Source: Pegoplata infirma | Taxonomy: Eukaryota; Arthropoda; Insecta; Diptera; Anthomyiidae | DNA length: 64,000 nucleotides | Assembly: GCA_963921195.1 (NCBI GenBank) | Contig: OY992536.1 | Span: forward strand, 109,890,778-109,954,777 | Reading direction: 5' to 3' | Shown here: positions 43,320-54,189 of the stretch, piece by piece | How the letters are laid out: each line of letters opens with the position of its first letter | Numbering within the stretch: position 1 is the first letter of the stretch | Notes under the pieces: generated by a model | Seen by the model: the letters and a program-made list of their open reading frames with translations, nothing else | Database searches by the model: none | What the model was told of the DNA's origin: nothing | Position numbers and translations under genes: made by a program

Positions 43320-44402
43320 GGTAGGTGATTTAAAATAACAACAAAGTAAACAAATACCAAAAATTTTTTCTGCCAGGAATGTCAGTTAAAAGAAATTTGA
43401 CCTTGGCCCCACATTGGGCGCCAATTTAAAATAGCAACAAAGTAAGCAAATACTACTAAAATTAACAAGAAACAAACGAAAAATTATGCACAATAAATTT
43501 TATCTGTCACTGATGTCAGTTTAAATAAAATTTAACCTTGGCCCCTCTTCTGAAAGTCACACTATTTTTTAATGATGTTATTTTTTAAAGTTTTGTCTAG
43601 TGGCATGCAGAAGTGCTTAGTTGTTATTTGTCACCAGAGCACATTTATAGGACCATGTTAGGCGCTGTTAGGAAGCTACATTTTGTAGGGAAGCTACACT
43701 TTCCCACGTTGGCCGCTGTAAATGATTTCTTCATAGATAGCATGCACATTTCCATAACGAATAAAATTCTTTAGTGTGTAGATTGTTGTTCGTGTGTCAA
43801 ATTTCCAGCAAAAAAAGTGCTTTCATTTTTAGGTGGAGTGATTCAAAATAAAAACAAAGTTAGCAAATACAACTAAAATTAACAAAAATCAAATCACTAA
43901 TTATGCACAATCATTTTTTCTGCCAGGAATGTCAGTTAAACGAAATTTCATCTTCGCCCCACATGGGGCGCCATTTAAAATAGCAACAAAGCAAGCAAAT
44001 AAGACTAAAATTAACAAAAAACGAACGAAAAATTATGCAAAACCATTTTTATCTGTCACTGATGTCAGTTAAAGGAAATTTTACATTGGCCCCTCTTTGG
44101 ACGCCATTGTGTAAGTCACCGGAAATACTCCATTTTAAAGTTATTTTTTTAAGAAGTATTGTCTAGTTTCACGCGAAAGTGATTCATTGTTATTAAGCAC
44201 CATAGTACATGTTAAGCCTCCACTAAAAAAGCTGTAGAAATGTTCCGCGTTGGTCGCTGTAAAAACGCCCTACTTTAACTTCATTTAAATACACTTTTAA
44301 TGTTAAACATAATAAAAGTTAATAAATTCTTTGATTTTTTGTTACGATTCACGAAAGTCAATGATAAGGTGTCCCATATTGCTAGCCCCACGTTGGGCGC
44401 CA
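43320..44402 (-). repeat. Tandem array of tRNA-Lys primer-binding-site-like units
   Basis: The plus strand carries gccccacgttgggcgcca at 44385-44402. It is identical over 18 bases to the 3' end of insect tRNA-Lys(CUU) with CCA. Near-copies lie at 43406-43423 (one change) and 43956-43973 (two changes), with decayed versions near 43540, 44085, 43700 and 44250. On the minus strand these are retroelement primer-binding sites. Each is linked to a leader-like unit (AATAGCAACAAAGTAAGCAA ... CACTGATGTCAGTTAAA). A larger repeat of about 550 bp covers 43320-43870 and 43850-44400. Confidence 0.75.
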
Positions 44403-44530
44403 TTTATGTTATGGGCAACACTCTTAATTTACATCCAACATAAGAAAAATTGGACATGCATGAAAAGCAATATAGTTATTTTTGTATTTTCTGAACGATC
44501 TGTTAACGATAAATTCAAATTGTCACGATA
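44403..44530 (-). mobile_element. LTR-retrotransposon LTR end (partial)
   Basis: Read on the minus strand, a sequence ending TGTTGCCCATAACA (plus-strand TGTTATGGGCAACA at 44407) lies four bases before the primer-binding site, the usual place for the LTR 3' end with its CA terminus. The other LTR boundary is lost; Fam-J-like sequence (TTGTCACGATAACATTTTC) starts near 44520. No gag or pol seen. Confidence 0.5.
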
Positions 44531-45878
44531 ACATTTTCTATATAATTTTTGAAATGTTGAAATTATACATTTTACTTTACGACTTTTTCATTTGTTTTCC
44601 AATTGTTTTCTTATGCCACTGAGTTGAATGATTTTCGACATTTTGGAAATATTTATAAAAATGTTTGACGTTTTTTAAAAGCGAACTGAATCACGCCATT
44701 ATTTTTTATCGATAATGGTCAACTTGTCGTACATTAACTGTACAATAATCGAAAAGAAATTGATTCAGGGTATTAACTATGTCTTTATATGTAAATTTGC
44801 CAAGTCATACTTTGTCAATTTTTTAAAGTATTTTTAAAGCAATTTCTTATCAAAAGACAAGAAATATAAAAATATACTAATGTTCATGCGAGTATAAATT
44901 TTAATATTTTAAGTCCAACTAATGATAAAGAACATGAAAAGTTTATTGACATTTAAAGGGGTATAAATACGTCATTAACATTTTGTTGAGTGTAGGGTGT
45001 TATAATAGCCCAGTAAACAATTTATATATATTTTACAAGCTGGCTTCATTTAGGGGGTATAAAATGGCGCTACTTTCACAATTATGCCTCTTTTTTCGTT
45101 GGGTTTTCTACGATTTTTATGCAAAAGTTAGACATTTCTGTAGCATAATTTTAGTAAAAAACAAAAGTTTTATATATAACTCAAAGCACCTTAACGTATG
45201 CTTTAAGAATATTGCAAAAATCCTACAAACAACTTGTATTATTTTTGGATTCGGAGTTTTTATTTCTTTTATTTTGAAGTTTACTCGGTAAAAATGATTT
45301 ACAAAACTTTGACTGGGTTTTACAATACATCAACAATTTTTATGACATTTTGTCATTAAAAAAGAAGCCATCATTGTCCGTTATCGTGTCAATGTACGTT
45401 ACAATAGAACAACAAAATTATGACCCTTTTTTGTTAAGGGAAAAAGTGTTGTAATAAAAATGTTTTTCTCCATTTTTAATGTAGGATTGTTGAACCTTTT
45501 TTTTTTACAGAATTTTTAATGATTTAAGGATTAAATGTTAAAAAGAAAATTTAAAAGATTGACACATTTTTTAATCCTTTAGATAAGAAGATTTAAAAAA
45601 AGTGATTGATAAAAAATTTAAAACATATTTTAAATTTTTTAAATTATTAATCGATTTTTAAAACTGTAAGATAGTTAACAAAAAAAAAAAAACTTACACT
45701 AAAAAAAAAAAAATTTCGGTAAGAGTTTTTGAAGAAGATTTTTCAAGACAAACGGCTTAAATTGTCATGAAAATTTAGATGAATAAAAATTTATACGAAG
45801 TAAAATCATTATATAAATTGTTAAAGTTATTTTTTTTATTCTTAAAAGGTTTTTAAAATTTTGTGTTGATTAAAACTA
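44531..45878. other. Non-coding with Fam-J pieces
   Basis: Fam-J-type GATTTTCGACATTTTGG and ATAATCGAAAAGAAATTG lie at 44630-44770. CCTTAACGTATGCTTTAAG at 45190 is a solitary motif with a Fam-H-like context. The 102-codon frame at 44983-45291 crosses these repeats and has no features. Confidence 0.5.
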
Positions 45879-46165
45879 CGCAACAAAAAACTAGCACTTA
45901 TTAATTTATTTTGAGGCCTAAAACTATGCTATACAAAATAAGAGTATCGTAAAATTAAATAAATGAAAGCAAATGTTTTTAGATGAAGTAACACATCATA
46001 AAAGCTTCAAGAGGAAGAAATCAGGACAATCCTTTATAATTATTTATTGTTTTAAATCAAATTTCAATAAAAATATGTTTGATTTCTGACAACTGTTTCA
46101 AATATATTATTGTATGGTTTTAGGCCTTAAAATAAATTCATTATTGCTAGTTTTCTGTTGCCTTA
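45879..46165. mobile_element. Fam-F hAT-type MITE
   Basis: Left CGCAACAAAAAACTAGCACT, right TTTTCTGTTGCCTTA. Arms hold CCTAAAACTATGC and a decayed GTATGGTTTTAGGCC. Full length; the duplication is not clear. Confidence 0.8.
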
Positions 46166-46620
46166 TTAATAAATATCTAATGTATGCTATATTTTTGCGG
46201 AATTGTGTATACTTACATTCTGTTAACGTCTGTTTAGTTTACATTTAGCTTAAAGCCAATTGTCACGATAAGATTTTTTATATTATTTTAAAAATTATTT
46301 GTAAAAAAAACTAATTGTAAGCTCTTTTAAATGCATATATTTAGGCAGAAATAAAAATCATATAGTTAACTTAAAAAAGCTGTAAACTTTTTAAATTTTT
46401 TTGCAATCAAATGAAAATTGGTTTCTTTTAACACTATGCCGAATGATTTTCAACATTTTTGAAAATATTTCTTAAAGTGTCGAAAATCTTATGTTATATA
46501 AATTTTTTTCTAAAATCCAAGAAGTATGCACTTTTTTACAAAAATCATCAAAAGTCGATTTATTCAGTCTATTCTTGACAATTGACCTTTAAAACCGCTG
46601 GCATAACGAAATAATCAATA
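46166..46620. mobile_element. Fam-I/J composite MITE
   Basis: TCTGTTAACGTCTGTTTAG leads into AAAGCCAATTGTCACGATAA (46252). The far end reads TTGACAATTGACCTTTAAA near 46582, its inverted partner. Inside are ATATATTTAGGCAG and AAGTATGCACTTTTTTAC. About 340 bp between J tips. Confidence 0.65.
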
Positions 46621-47033
46621 AATATCGGAGCGCCTAAATATTAACTGTATATTTTGAGTAGGTTTATTCTAGCTCGAGGTCATTATTTCCTTTACTAATT
46701 AAAACTATGATATTCTCATAGAATAATTTTCAAGAAAATTATTTTTCTATTTTAAATTTATTTATGTTGGTAATTTTTTCAAGACTTAGTCGACACGTTT
46801 TTTGGAATTTGTTAGATTCCATTGTCAAGACTATTTTGGAAATATAAAAACCCTGTACTATACAAGTTACAAAGTGAATTTAAATGACAAATCGCTAAGG
46901 TTCAAACAAAAATATTTATACATATTCAAATATACATGAGAATTAGAAGAAGAAAATTGTACAATCTCTTAGTAAGATCACGATCGTCAAATAACCAACA
47001 AAAATCTATTAAAAACAGATTAACATATGATTA

Positions 47034-47365
47034 CACTGTCCGACAAAAATGAAAAAAAGTTGTTAAACACGAACTGGATAATATACGTTTTAAACTAGAG
47101 ACTAAATATATTTTTAGTCAAAATAAAAAAATGGAAAAATTAGAGGAGATCCGCCTTTTTCATTTGACATCACCCGTTTTATCCTAGGACAAGTAAAAAT
47201 ATTTCAGAAATATTTTACAAAATGTATCCCTCAAAACTTTGAAGTCCTTTTAAAAGAAAACAGAATCACGAAATGAACAACTGTAAATGCAGTTTTACTC
47301 CATTTGATCTCTACTTTCAGACGTATATCATACGGTTCATGTTTAAAATTGGCTGTCGGACGGTG
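47034..47365. mobile_element. CACTGTCCGAC-tipped MITE (M2)
   Basis: CACTGTCCGACAAAAATG and TTGGCTGTCGGACGGTG are inverted. Flanks TTA and GTA differ at one base. Its interior is one arm of Fam-M (GAGGAGATCCGCC ... AACAGAATCACGAAATG). Confidence 0.75.
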
Positions 47366-47461
47366 GTATCCATTAGACAATACTATATGCGTGATCTTGC
47401 TAAGAGATTGTACAATTTTCTTATTCTAATTCTCAATGAATGTAGAGTTGAATGTGAATTA

Positions 47462-47680
47462 TTGTGCTCGATTCGGGGGTACTCTTTCACCATTCACCAA
47501 ATTTTTAAAAATTTGATATTCTTCTAAATGCTAAGATTTTAAAATTTTTTCTTGTTAAAATTAAAATTCTAGTTAATATCTTCAATATCTACCAGAAAAA
47601 ATGTTTCTTAAAACTAGAAAGTATATCAAATTTTTAAAAAGTAGGTGAATAGTGAAAGAGTACTCCCGAATCGAGCACAA
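47462..47680. mobile_element. Hairpin MITE, TTGTGCTCGATTCGGG tips
   Basis: TTGTGCTCGATTCGGGGGT and TACTCTTTCACCATTCACC are mirrored by GGTGAATAGTGAAAGAGTA and CTCCCGAATCGAGCACAA. A short AT-rich centre. Target duplication not decidable. Confidence 0.75.
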
Positions 47681-47869
47681 TATGTTATTTTGAACATGGG
47701 CGATTTGTCATTAAAATTCCCTTTGCCAATTGTAAAATAGGGTTTTTATATTTGCTAAATAGTCTTGACACTGGACTCTGACAAATTCCGAAACACATGT
47801 CGACAAAAATTACCAACATAGATAAATTTAAAATAGAAAAATAATATATATTTTTTTAATTTTTTGGAT

Positions 47870-48163
47870 TTTTTAGGTACATTTTCTAATTGTATCCCTA
47901 AAGTATGCTTTGAAAATGCTATAAAAATATGTACAGCGAAAGTTTTTAATACAAAACAAAAGATGGCACTATAACTCGCTGTATTATAAGGTTAGTTATT
48001 ATTCGCTCCTTAAGGTATGCTTTAAGAATATTAGAAAAGTACTGTATTAAATATATACAAACAAACACAGGAAGAGTCATAAATGAGAAAACCGTTAATA
48101 AGATTAATATTAATTAAGTCGACATTTTGAATGATAAATCCAAGTGATTACAAAACACAGCTG
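47870..48163. mobile_element. Fam-H element, inverted orientation
   Basis: CATTTTCTAATTGTATCCC, TAAAGTATGCTTTGAAAATG, CTCCTTAAGGTATGCTTTAAG and the tip AGTGATTACAAAACACAGCT in order. About 295 bp. Confidence 0.75.
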
Positions 48164-48854
48164 TTTTTACAAATTTTAATAGCATTTTTTTATTGAAAGT
48201 ATAAAATTTTTCGTTATTAGTTACAAATTTTGATATAATTTGGGCCTGAACATTAAAAGGTCCCAAGTTTCAAAGTTGTTTGTTAAATAACTCCTAATAA
48301 ATTTATATATTTAATATGTCTACCCAAAAATAATACAAAAATTCCAAATGTGATTTGTATTTATATTTTTTAAACCAATTTTTAAAATTTTAAAATTTTA
48401 AATCCTTATAAAACTTTGTAATAATATTATTTAAAAGCCAAACAAAATTTCACTTTGATATGTTAGATTGTTGTGTCATGTATGCTAAAGTGTACATTTG
48501 TTTAGTAGTATCATATTTTGTAACTTAAATATATATATAGGGTTAATATATAAATGTAGGGTTTAACAAAAAATGTGTTTGAAGTTACTACAATTTTATT
48601 TTTTTTTGTAATAGGTTATTGACATTTGTGTTTCCCTTTTTTTTTGCACATGGTCGTAATATTAGACCTAAGTCACTGCAACATCAACTGCAAAAAAAAA
48701 CCCTTCCATTTTCATTATGTATACTGAAGTATACCCAGCAAAAAAAAATTGCTTAAAAGCATGTTGTAAAAATATGTGGTGCTCGCACTGTAAATTATTA
48801 ATAATTCTATTAATGTCTGTTAACTTAACATTTTGTAATAAGCATAATGTTATT
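48164..48854. other. Non-coding, AT-rich
   Basis: TACCCAGCAAAAAAAATTGC at 48732 resembles the CCC-A-run tips of the MITE at 16197, and a Fam-I word (TTAATGTCTGTTAACTTAAC) lies at 48810. Otherwise nothing. Confidence 0.5.
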
Positions 48855-48857
48855 AAA

Positions 48858-49188
48858 GCTTTGTTTAAACCATACCACTGAGTCGTTTTTTTTTCGACGA
48901 TTTTTATAAAAAAGTAAGATTTTTCTGTAGCATAATCTTAGGCATTTTGTAAATATATGATCCTAAAATTAAATTAAAGCAAAACAATGGCATTTATGAT
49001 TTTTTTTAATAAATCGACTTAAGATTAAATAAATTGTTATATATTTTTTTATAAATTTAGCAGTATATAGAGTTTTTTTTGTCGCTTTTAAATAAAAGTC
49101 ATATATTTACTACATGCCTAAAATTATGCTATAAAAAATCTTGTTTTTCATAAAAATCATACGACTTCGTGGTATGGTGTAAAAATAG
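48858..49188. mobile_element. Fam-A MITE
   Basis: Left AGCTTTGTTTAAACCATACC, right GGTATGGTGTAAAAATAG. Motif copies TAGCATAATCTTAGGCA and GCCTAAAATTATGCTAT. Confidence 0.8.
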
Positions 49189-49249
49189 TTTAAAACTGGC
49201 AGTCAGAAGCTTGTTTAAAATCCAAAAAAAAAATCTAAAAATTTAAGAA

Positions 49250-49605
49250 ATTCTGATTCACACTTAAAAAAAAATATGATGAAATTGTAAAATGTAACAA
49301 GTTGGAATATTAAAAAGGAAACTTATATTTATGACATACAAAACTTCGTCAAAAACAAAAATAAAGTTTCAACTGAATTTTTTAGTTGTAACTACTCAAA
49401 ATTCGATTAGTGCCACTAATAGCAGTTGTGACAACCAAATTTTGTAGCTGATTCAATCAAAAACCAGTTATATAAACTAAATTTAGTTGTGACTATCGTT
49501 ATTCAATTGTGGCAATCTTTATGCAAATGCATTACCTGATTTTTTGTTGCATCAACTAAATTTCTGTTGGAAATTAGTAAATTTGTTTTTTGTGTGTTTG
49601 TTATG
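49250..49605. mobile_element. ACAC/A-run-tipped repeat (Fam-V-like)
   Basis: Ends TCACACTTAAAAAAAAATAT and TTTGTTTTTTGTGTGT. The interior repeats TTAGTTGTRACTA and CAACTAAATTT words. Boundaries uncertain. Confidence 0.45.
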
Positions 49606-50160
49606 GTAAAAATCTTTAATTATGTTGCTGGGTATATGTATACAATATATCTACATAGTATATATGTTTTATAAAATGTAAACAATATCCACATGTATGC
49701 ATTTTTTATTTTAGTATCCTGTATTTTTTGAAGCATAAATGAATACTGAATGAGCGAACCAAATAAAGATTTTACCAGAATTAAATGGAAATAAATGTAA
49801 ATAAAGACAATTTTAAAGTTAAACAAAATTTTGTGGAGCACAAAATTTTTGAGGTAAAACAAAAAGGAAAAACAAATCATAAATAGTATCTACCGGCATC
49901 GGTAGTTCGCCAATGAAAAAAGCAATGACATTTTTTTAAGGTCGATCTAGGGGATCAAAAATAGTGACTTTAAAAGAAAATAGAATCAGGAGATAAAATA
50001 TTACTAAAATTACTCATCAGAATTCAAATCATAAGTCATAAATCAAAATCATATATTTTACTTTAAAAAGCTTTAAAGTTTTTCGACTTTTTTGCAGTCA
50101 AAGCAATTTTTTTTTTCATTTTTAGAAACATTTCTAAAAATGTCGAAAATAATTGTTTAG
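49606..50160. other. Non-coding with Fam-J trace
   Basis: AT-rich; the segment 50045-50160 (AAAAGCTTTAAAGTTTTTCG, AAACATTTCTAAAAATGTCG) is a Fam-J interior. No gene. Confidence 0.5.
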
Positions 50161-50164
50161 TCTT

Positions 50165-50445
50165 ATAGAGTACATTTTCTAATATTATCCTCAAAGAATG
50201 CTTTGAAAATGCTTTAAAATATTTACAACTTAAGTTTCTAATACAACACAAAATATGGAACTATTATTCGCTGTATGGTGTGATAGGGTTAGTTATTCTT
50301 CGCTCCTGAAGGTATGCTTTAAAATTATTACAAAAGTACTTTATAAAATATACACAGAAACAGGAAGAGTCTTAGAAAGAATATTTAATATGTCCACATT
50401 TTGTCTGATAAATCCTAATCTAATTAATATAAAAACACAGCTATA
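50165..50445. mobile_element. Fam-H element, inverted orientation
   Basis: TTTTCTAATATTATCCTCAA, GAATGCTTTGAAAATGC, GCTCCTGAAGGTATGCTTTA and AAAAACACAGCTA mark the copy in order. Confidence 0.7.
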
Positions 50446-50454
50446 AATATTTAT

Positions 50455-50765
50455 TTAATCCTAAAAGTATGCACTTCTTTTTTACAGAAAACATAAAAAA
50501 ATAATTTCAGTCTTGCTGCAATAATTGGCCTTAAAAGTCAATTGTTACGGTTACACTGAGTCAAAATGTTTTTCCATGTTTGTGTAAATATGAAACTATT
50601 TTTCAAAGCATAATTTTAGGCATAAAAAAAAATAATTAACGTATAATTTTTAACATATTTTTAAACGTTTCTTAAAATGTAAAAAATCATTCTAATCAAT
50701 TGTATAAAAAACATTTAACTATAAAATGCAAAAAATAAAAGGAGTCATGGGATTTGAATCGTAAA
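50455..50765. repeat. Two Fam-J ends in tandem
   Basis: CCTAAAAGTATGCACTTC ... AATTGGCCTTAAAAG closes one Fam-J. TCAATTGTTACGGTTACAC opens the next, which carries AAAGCATAATTTTAGGCA and ends near GCTCTGCCTTAACTTTTGC. Confidence 0.6.
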
Positions 50766-50846
50766 TTTATTTTTTCGCTCTGCCTTAACTTTTGCATTAA
50801 TAAATTTGTTTTTTGGGTAATAATAATATTTCAACAGAAAATATTT

Positions 50847-51113
50847 CAACAGAAAACTAGCAATTATGAATTTATTTTGAGGCCTTAAACTATGCAATAA
50901 CATATTTGAAACAGTAGTCAGAAATCCATCATATTTTTATGGAAATTTGATTTAAAACAATAAAGAATTATGAAGGATTGTTCTGATTTCCTCCTCTTGA
51001 AGCATTTAGGATGTGTTACTTCACCTAAAAACATTTGCTTTCATTTATTTAATTTTACGGTACTCTTATATTGTATAGCATAGTTTTAGGTCTCAACATA
51101 ATTACAACTATAA
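50847..51113. mobile_element. Fam-F MITE, truncated
   Basis: Left CAACAGAAAACTAGCAATTA, interior CCTCCTCTTGAAGC, right arm GCATAGTTTTAGGTCTCAA, then cut off before the CACTG-tipped element. Confidence 0.8.
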
Positions 51114-51116
51114 TTA

Positions 51117-52152
51117 CACTGTGCAACAAATTTGGGGTGTTTAAGTGTATCTGGGACGGGACCAACAAAATTAAATTATTAAAGTATTGGTATACTAGAA
51201 GACCAAAACCCCCGAAGGGTTTTGCAAACTTAGCTCGAGTTCTTTTTTTATGGAAGTTTTTCATTTTTTTTCAAAGGCGTTTTGAATAAGCCAAAAAATA
51301 AGTATTAAATCTAATTCTGAGGTAAATAATGTTAATACATACATGTCTTCAGTAGAATTTGATGGTGGTTCTTTTCTTAAAATATATTAACCCTCTATCT
51401 CCCATTTTTAAGTGTCATTTTGGTCCTTTTTTCGAATATCGTCATAGAACACCAATAAAACGTGCGTTTAAAAGGTTAAAATGTTTTACAAAAATTTCCT
51501 GCATCAAATTTCACTAGGAGTTGCCGAAGATCAAAAGTTCTTCTCGCACGAATGGTTAAATGCTTAAACAATTAAAATTGTAAGTTATCACATAATGATA
51601 AATGGTTTTTCAACAAAGTTATGTGAAATAAGTCGAAAAAATGTTATAAATCTGCTTCTGACCTGAATTACGTTAATAAATATCTGCAGTGAAATTTGAT
51701 GGCGGTTCTTTTCTTAGAACAAATTAACCCTCTATCTCCCATTTTTAGGGGTAGAACCTCTTAGAACATGACTAAGGCGTGCGCTTATAGGGTTAAAATG
51801 TTCTACAAACATTTTCTGCATCAAATTTTACTTGGGGTTGTCAAAGGTCAAAAGTTCGTACGATATAAGAAAAATGTTTAAAAAAGAAAAATTGTAAGTT
51901 ATCATAATTAGTTAAATTATGTTTCACCAAAATACTTTACAATTTTACATTTTTAACCATTCTGCACTTTTCGAACTTCTGGCCTTTGACAACCCCTAGT
52001 AAAATTTGATGCAGAAAATTGAAAAACTTCAGTGGGCAATAAAAAAAGAACTCGAGCTAAGTTTTCAAAATCCTTCGGGGGTTTTGCTCTACTGTTGGTA
52101 TACTTTATTTTTTGTTGGTCCCATCCAAGATACAAAATCCTGTTGCACAGTG
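51117..52152. mobile_element. CACTGTGCAAC-tipped element with internal repeats (R)
   Basis: It is 1036 bp. Ends CACTGTGCAACAAATTTGGG and CAAAATCCTGTTGCACAGTG, TTA on both sides (51114-51116, 52153-52155). Inverted arms of about 150-170 bp (CGAAGGGTTTTGCAAACTTA, CTTCGGGGGTTTTGCTC). Inside, two direct repeats 337 bp apart carry TTTGATGGYGGTTCTTTTCT and ACCCTCTATCTCCCATTTTT. Short frames (60-72 codons) follow the arms and are not genes. The tips allow a CACTA-like assignment; this is tentative. Confidence 0.85.
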
Positions 52153-52212
52153 TTATAAGTAATACGAAAAGTGTTGTCTTGACAGTTGGCCTTTAAGTAG
52201 CGACGTCACTGA

Positions 52213-52555
52213 CAAGGAAGGTCTCCCTGGTGTCACACGCCGATCTTTATGGAATTGGTTTTATTTTGTAGAGTAGGAAAAATAAAGGGACACGTATTTT
52301 TTTAGCGGCCCAAATTTATGTTTAGGGGTTGAAAATGAGGGTGGAAGAAACGGTAATTTTTCAGTTTTTTGCGTTTTTCTCCTACATTATACAAATAAAC
52401 CTAGCAATGTTTTATACCAAATGAAAGGTCTTTTGAAAACCTATCTTCATGTGCAAAGAACGTGCCCAAACATACACAACTTTTCGTCATATTGAGTACA
52501 ATACCAATTTTTGGACATTTTTGGTAATAAGTCGAAAAATATTAACTTTTTTACA
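52213..52555. mobile_element. Fam-E, left part
   Basis: CAAGGAAGGTCTCCCTGGTG at the start with TGA before it, then GCGGCCCAAATTTATG and AAATGAAAGGTCTTTTG. It stops after TCGAAAAATATTAAC. The right half is missing. Confidence 0.75.
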
Positions 52556-53424
52556 CGTTAATCTATTTTTAGCTATTAAACAGAATTGTGATTTATCAAT
52601 TTTGCCAAACGTTAAATTTGAATTATAATAAAATTAATTTATTTACCATAATTTCAATTTATATCTAAAGTTCAATGACTTGTAATGTAATGTTTTCATT
52701 TTCTCGTTTTACTTATTTTTTTTTTATATATTTTTTTTTGGTTCATAATAACAACATGTATTAGTTTTGTAAGAAGAGACAAGTAGAAGAAGATCTACTG
52801 CAACATACTGCTACTTTTTTACTCCATATGCCTTCAAAATGTTATTGCCATCTACAACTTTTTAGCTTTAGCTACCATATATTTAGTATATGTATTACTT
52901 AAAAAAAATAAAAAACTAAGTAACTTAAGTTTATATGTATACTTAATACCGAATCATACACCAGTTTTATTTTTCTAGCCGGCTTTTATTTTGTTTTGGG
53001 TTGTTTTCGCTTAAAAAATAAAAAAAATATCTGAAAAACGTTGAAAACATAAACAACTTTTTTTTGTTGCATTTGGAAAACTACAAAAATAAACGACGAT
53101 TTTTGTTTACATTTTCTGTAGATTTTTATACAAAAAAAAAAAAAAAAAAATAAGAAGAAACGTCCTCTATGTTATAGAAAATTTTTACCTCAATATAATC
53201 ACAAAATAATACAGAGAACAGCAAAAATAACACACACAAAAAAAAAGGGAGCAAAGCACTTAAAGCTAAACAAAACAAGCCATGTTTTTTACTACAAACT
53301 CCAATACAAACAGGACAGGGATGTCAAGGAATGAAATTTTGTTGTTGTTGAAAACATTCAACAAAAAATGGCTAAAACCATTGATCCAAAATTCCTTAAT
53401 ATGTTTAATGACGTCCTGTTAACG
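52556..53424. other. Non-coding, possibly host single-copy
   Basis: AT-rich sequence with A/T runs (53125-53150 about 18 A). No repeat seen elsewhere in this window and no gene-like frame. Confidence 0.5.
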
Positions 53425-53577
53425 CCTGTTAAAGGCCAATTACACGATACCGCGAAATCAACCGGATTTTCGATGTTTTGTATAAAAAAGAAAAGCATAC
53501 TTATAGGCTCAAAGAATAAATATGATATGTGTAATTTTCGACATTTTTACAAATGATTTTTTATTTGGATTTATCAA
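53425..53577. repeat. Fam-J fragment
   Basis: GTTAAAGGCCAATTACACG, GGATTTTCGATGTTTTG and AAAGCATACTTATAGGC. The 62-codon frame over it is incidental. A similar piece lies at 53925-54110 inside the next element. Confidence 0.6.
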
Positions 53578-54189
53578 CAGCTTAAGCTATGTTTACACCA
53601 TACCACTGATGAGTCGCATGATTTTTATGAAATGGCAAGATTTTTAATAGCATAATTTTAGGCATGTAGTAAACATATGATTGTTAATTAAAATTGACAA
53701 AAACTCTACATATTGCTAAATTTATAAACAGATATAACAATTTATTTAATCTTAAGTCGATTGATAAAAAAAAAAATCATAAATGTCATTGTTTTGCCTG
53801 GATTTAGTTTTCGGGTCATATATTTACAAAATGCCTAAAATTATACTACAACAAAATCTTACTTTTTTATAAAAATCGTCGAAAATAAAATGAGTCAGTG
53901 GTATGCGTACTTACAGCTTTATTGTTACGGTACCACTGACAATAAGTCAAGCGGGTTTCGATGTTTTGTGTAAAAAAGGAAAGCATACTTTAAGGATTTA
54001 GAAAAAATTTATATTACGTATGATTTTCAAAATTGTTAGGAATGCTCCTAAAAATGTTAAAAATTATTACCCTCATCATAATTGTAGTGTTTTTTTAATT
54101 ATTTAGATTTATTTGAGCTATGTTTACACCATACCACTGATGAGTCGCATGATTTTTATGAAAAGGCAAGATTTTTTATAGCATACTTT

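Larger units (their letters stand above)
46677..47860. mobile_element. Fam-N palindrome with two nested elements
   Basis: The arms are inverted. The left has GTCAAGACTATTTTGGAAAT, AAATGACAAATCGC and ATTGTACAATCTCTTAG. The right has GCTAAGAGATTGTACAATTT, GCGATTTGTCATTAAAAT and AATAGTCTTGACACTGG. The Fam-M-type MITE (47034-47365) and a hairpin (47462-47680) sit within. No coding; the 84-codon frame at 47273-47527 spans element borders. Confidence 0.7.

Noticed and set aside
44983..45291. 102-codon plus-strand frame
   Set aside because: It crosses Fam-H and Fam-A-like words; the amino-acid content is typical of AT-rich noise and there is no start context or domain.
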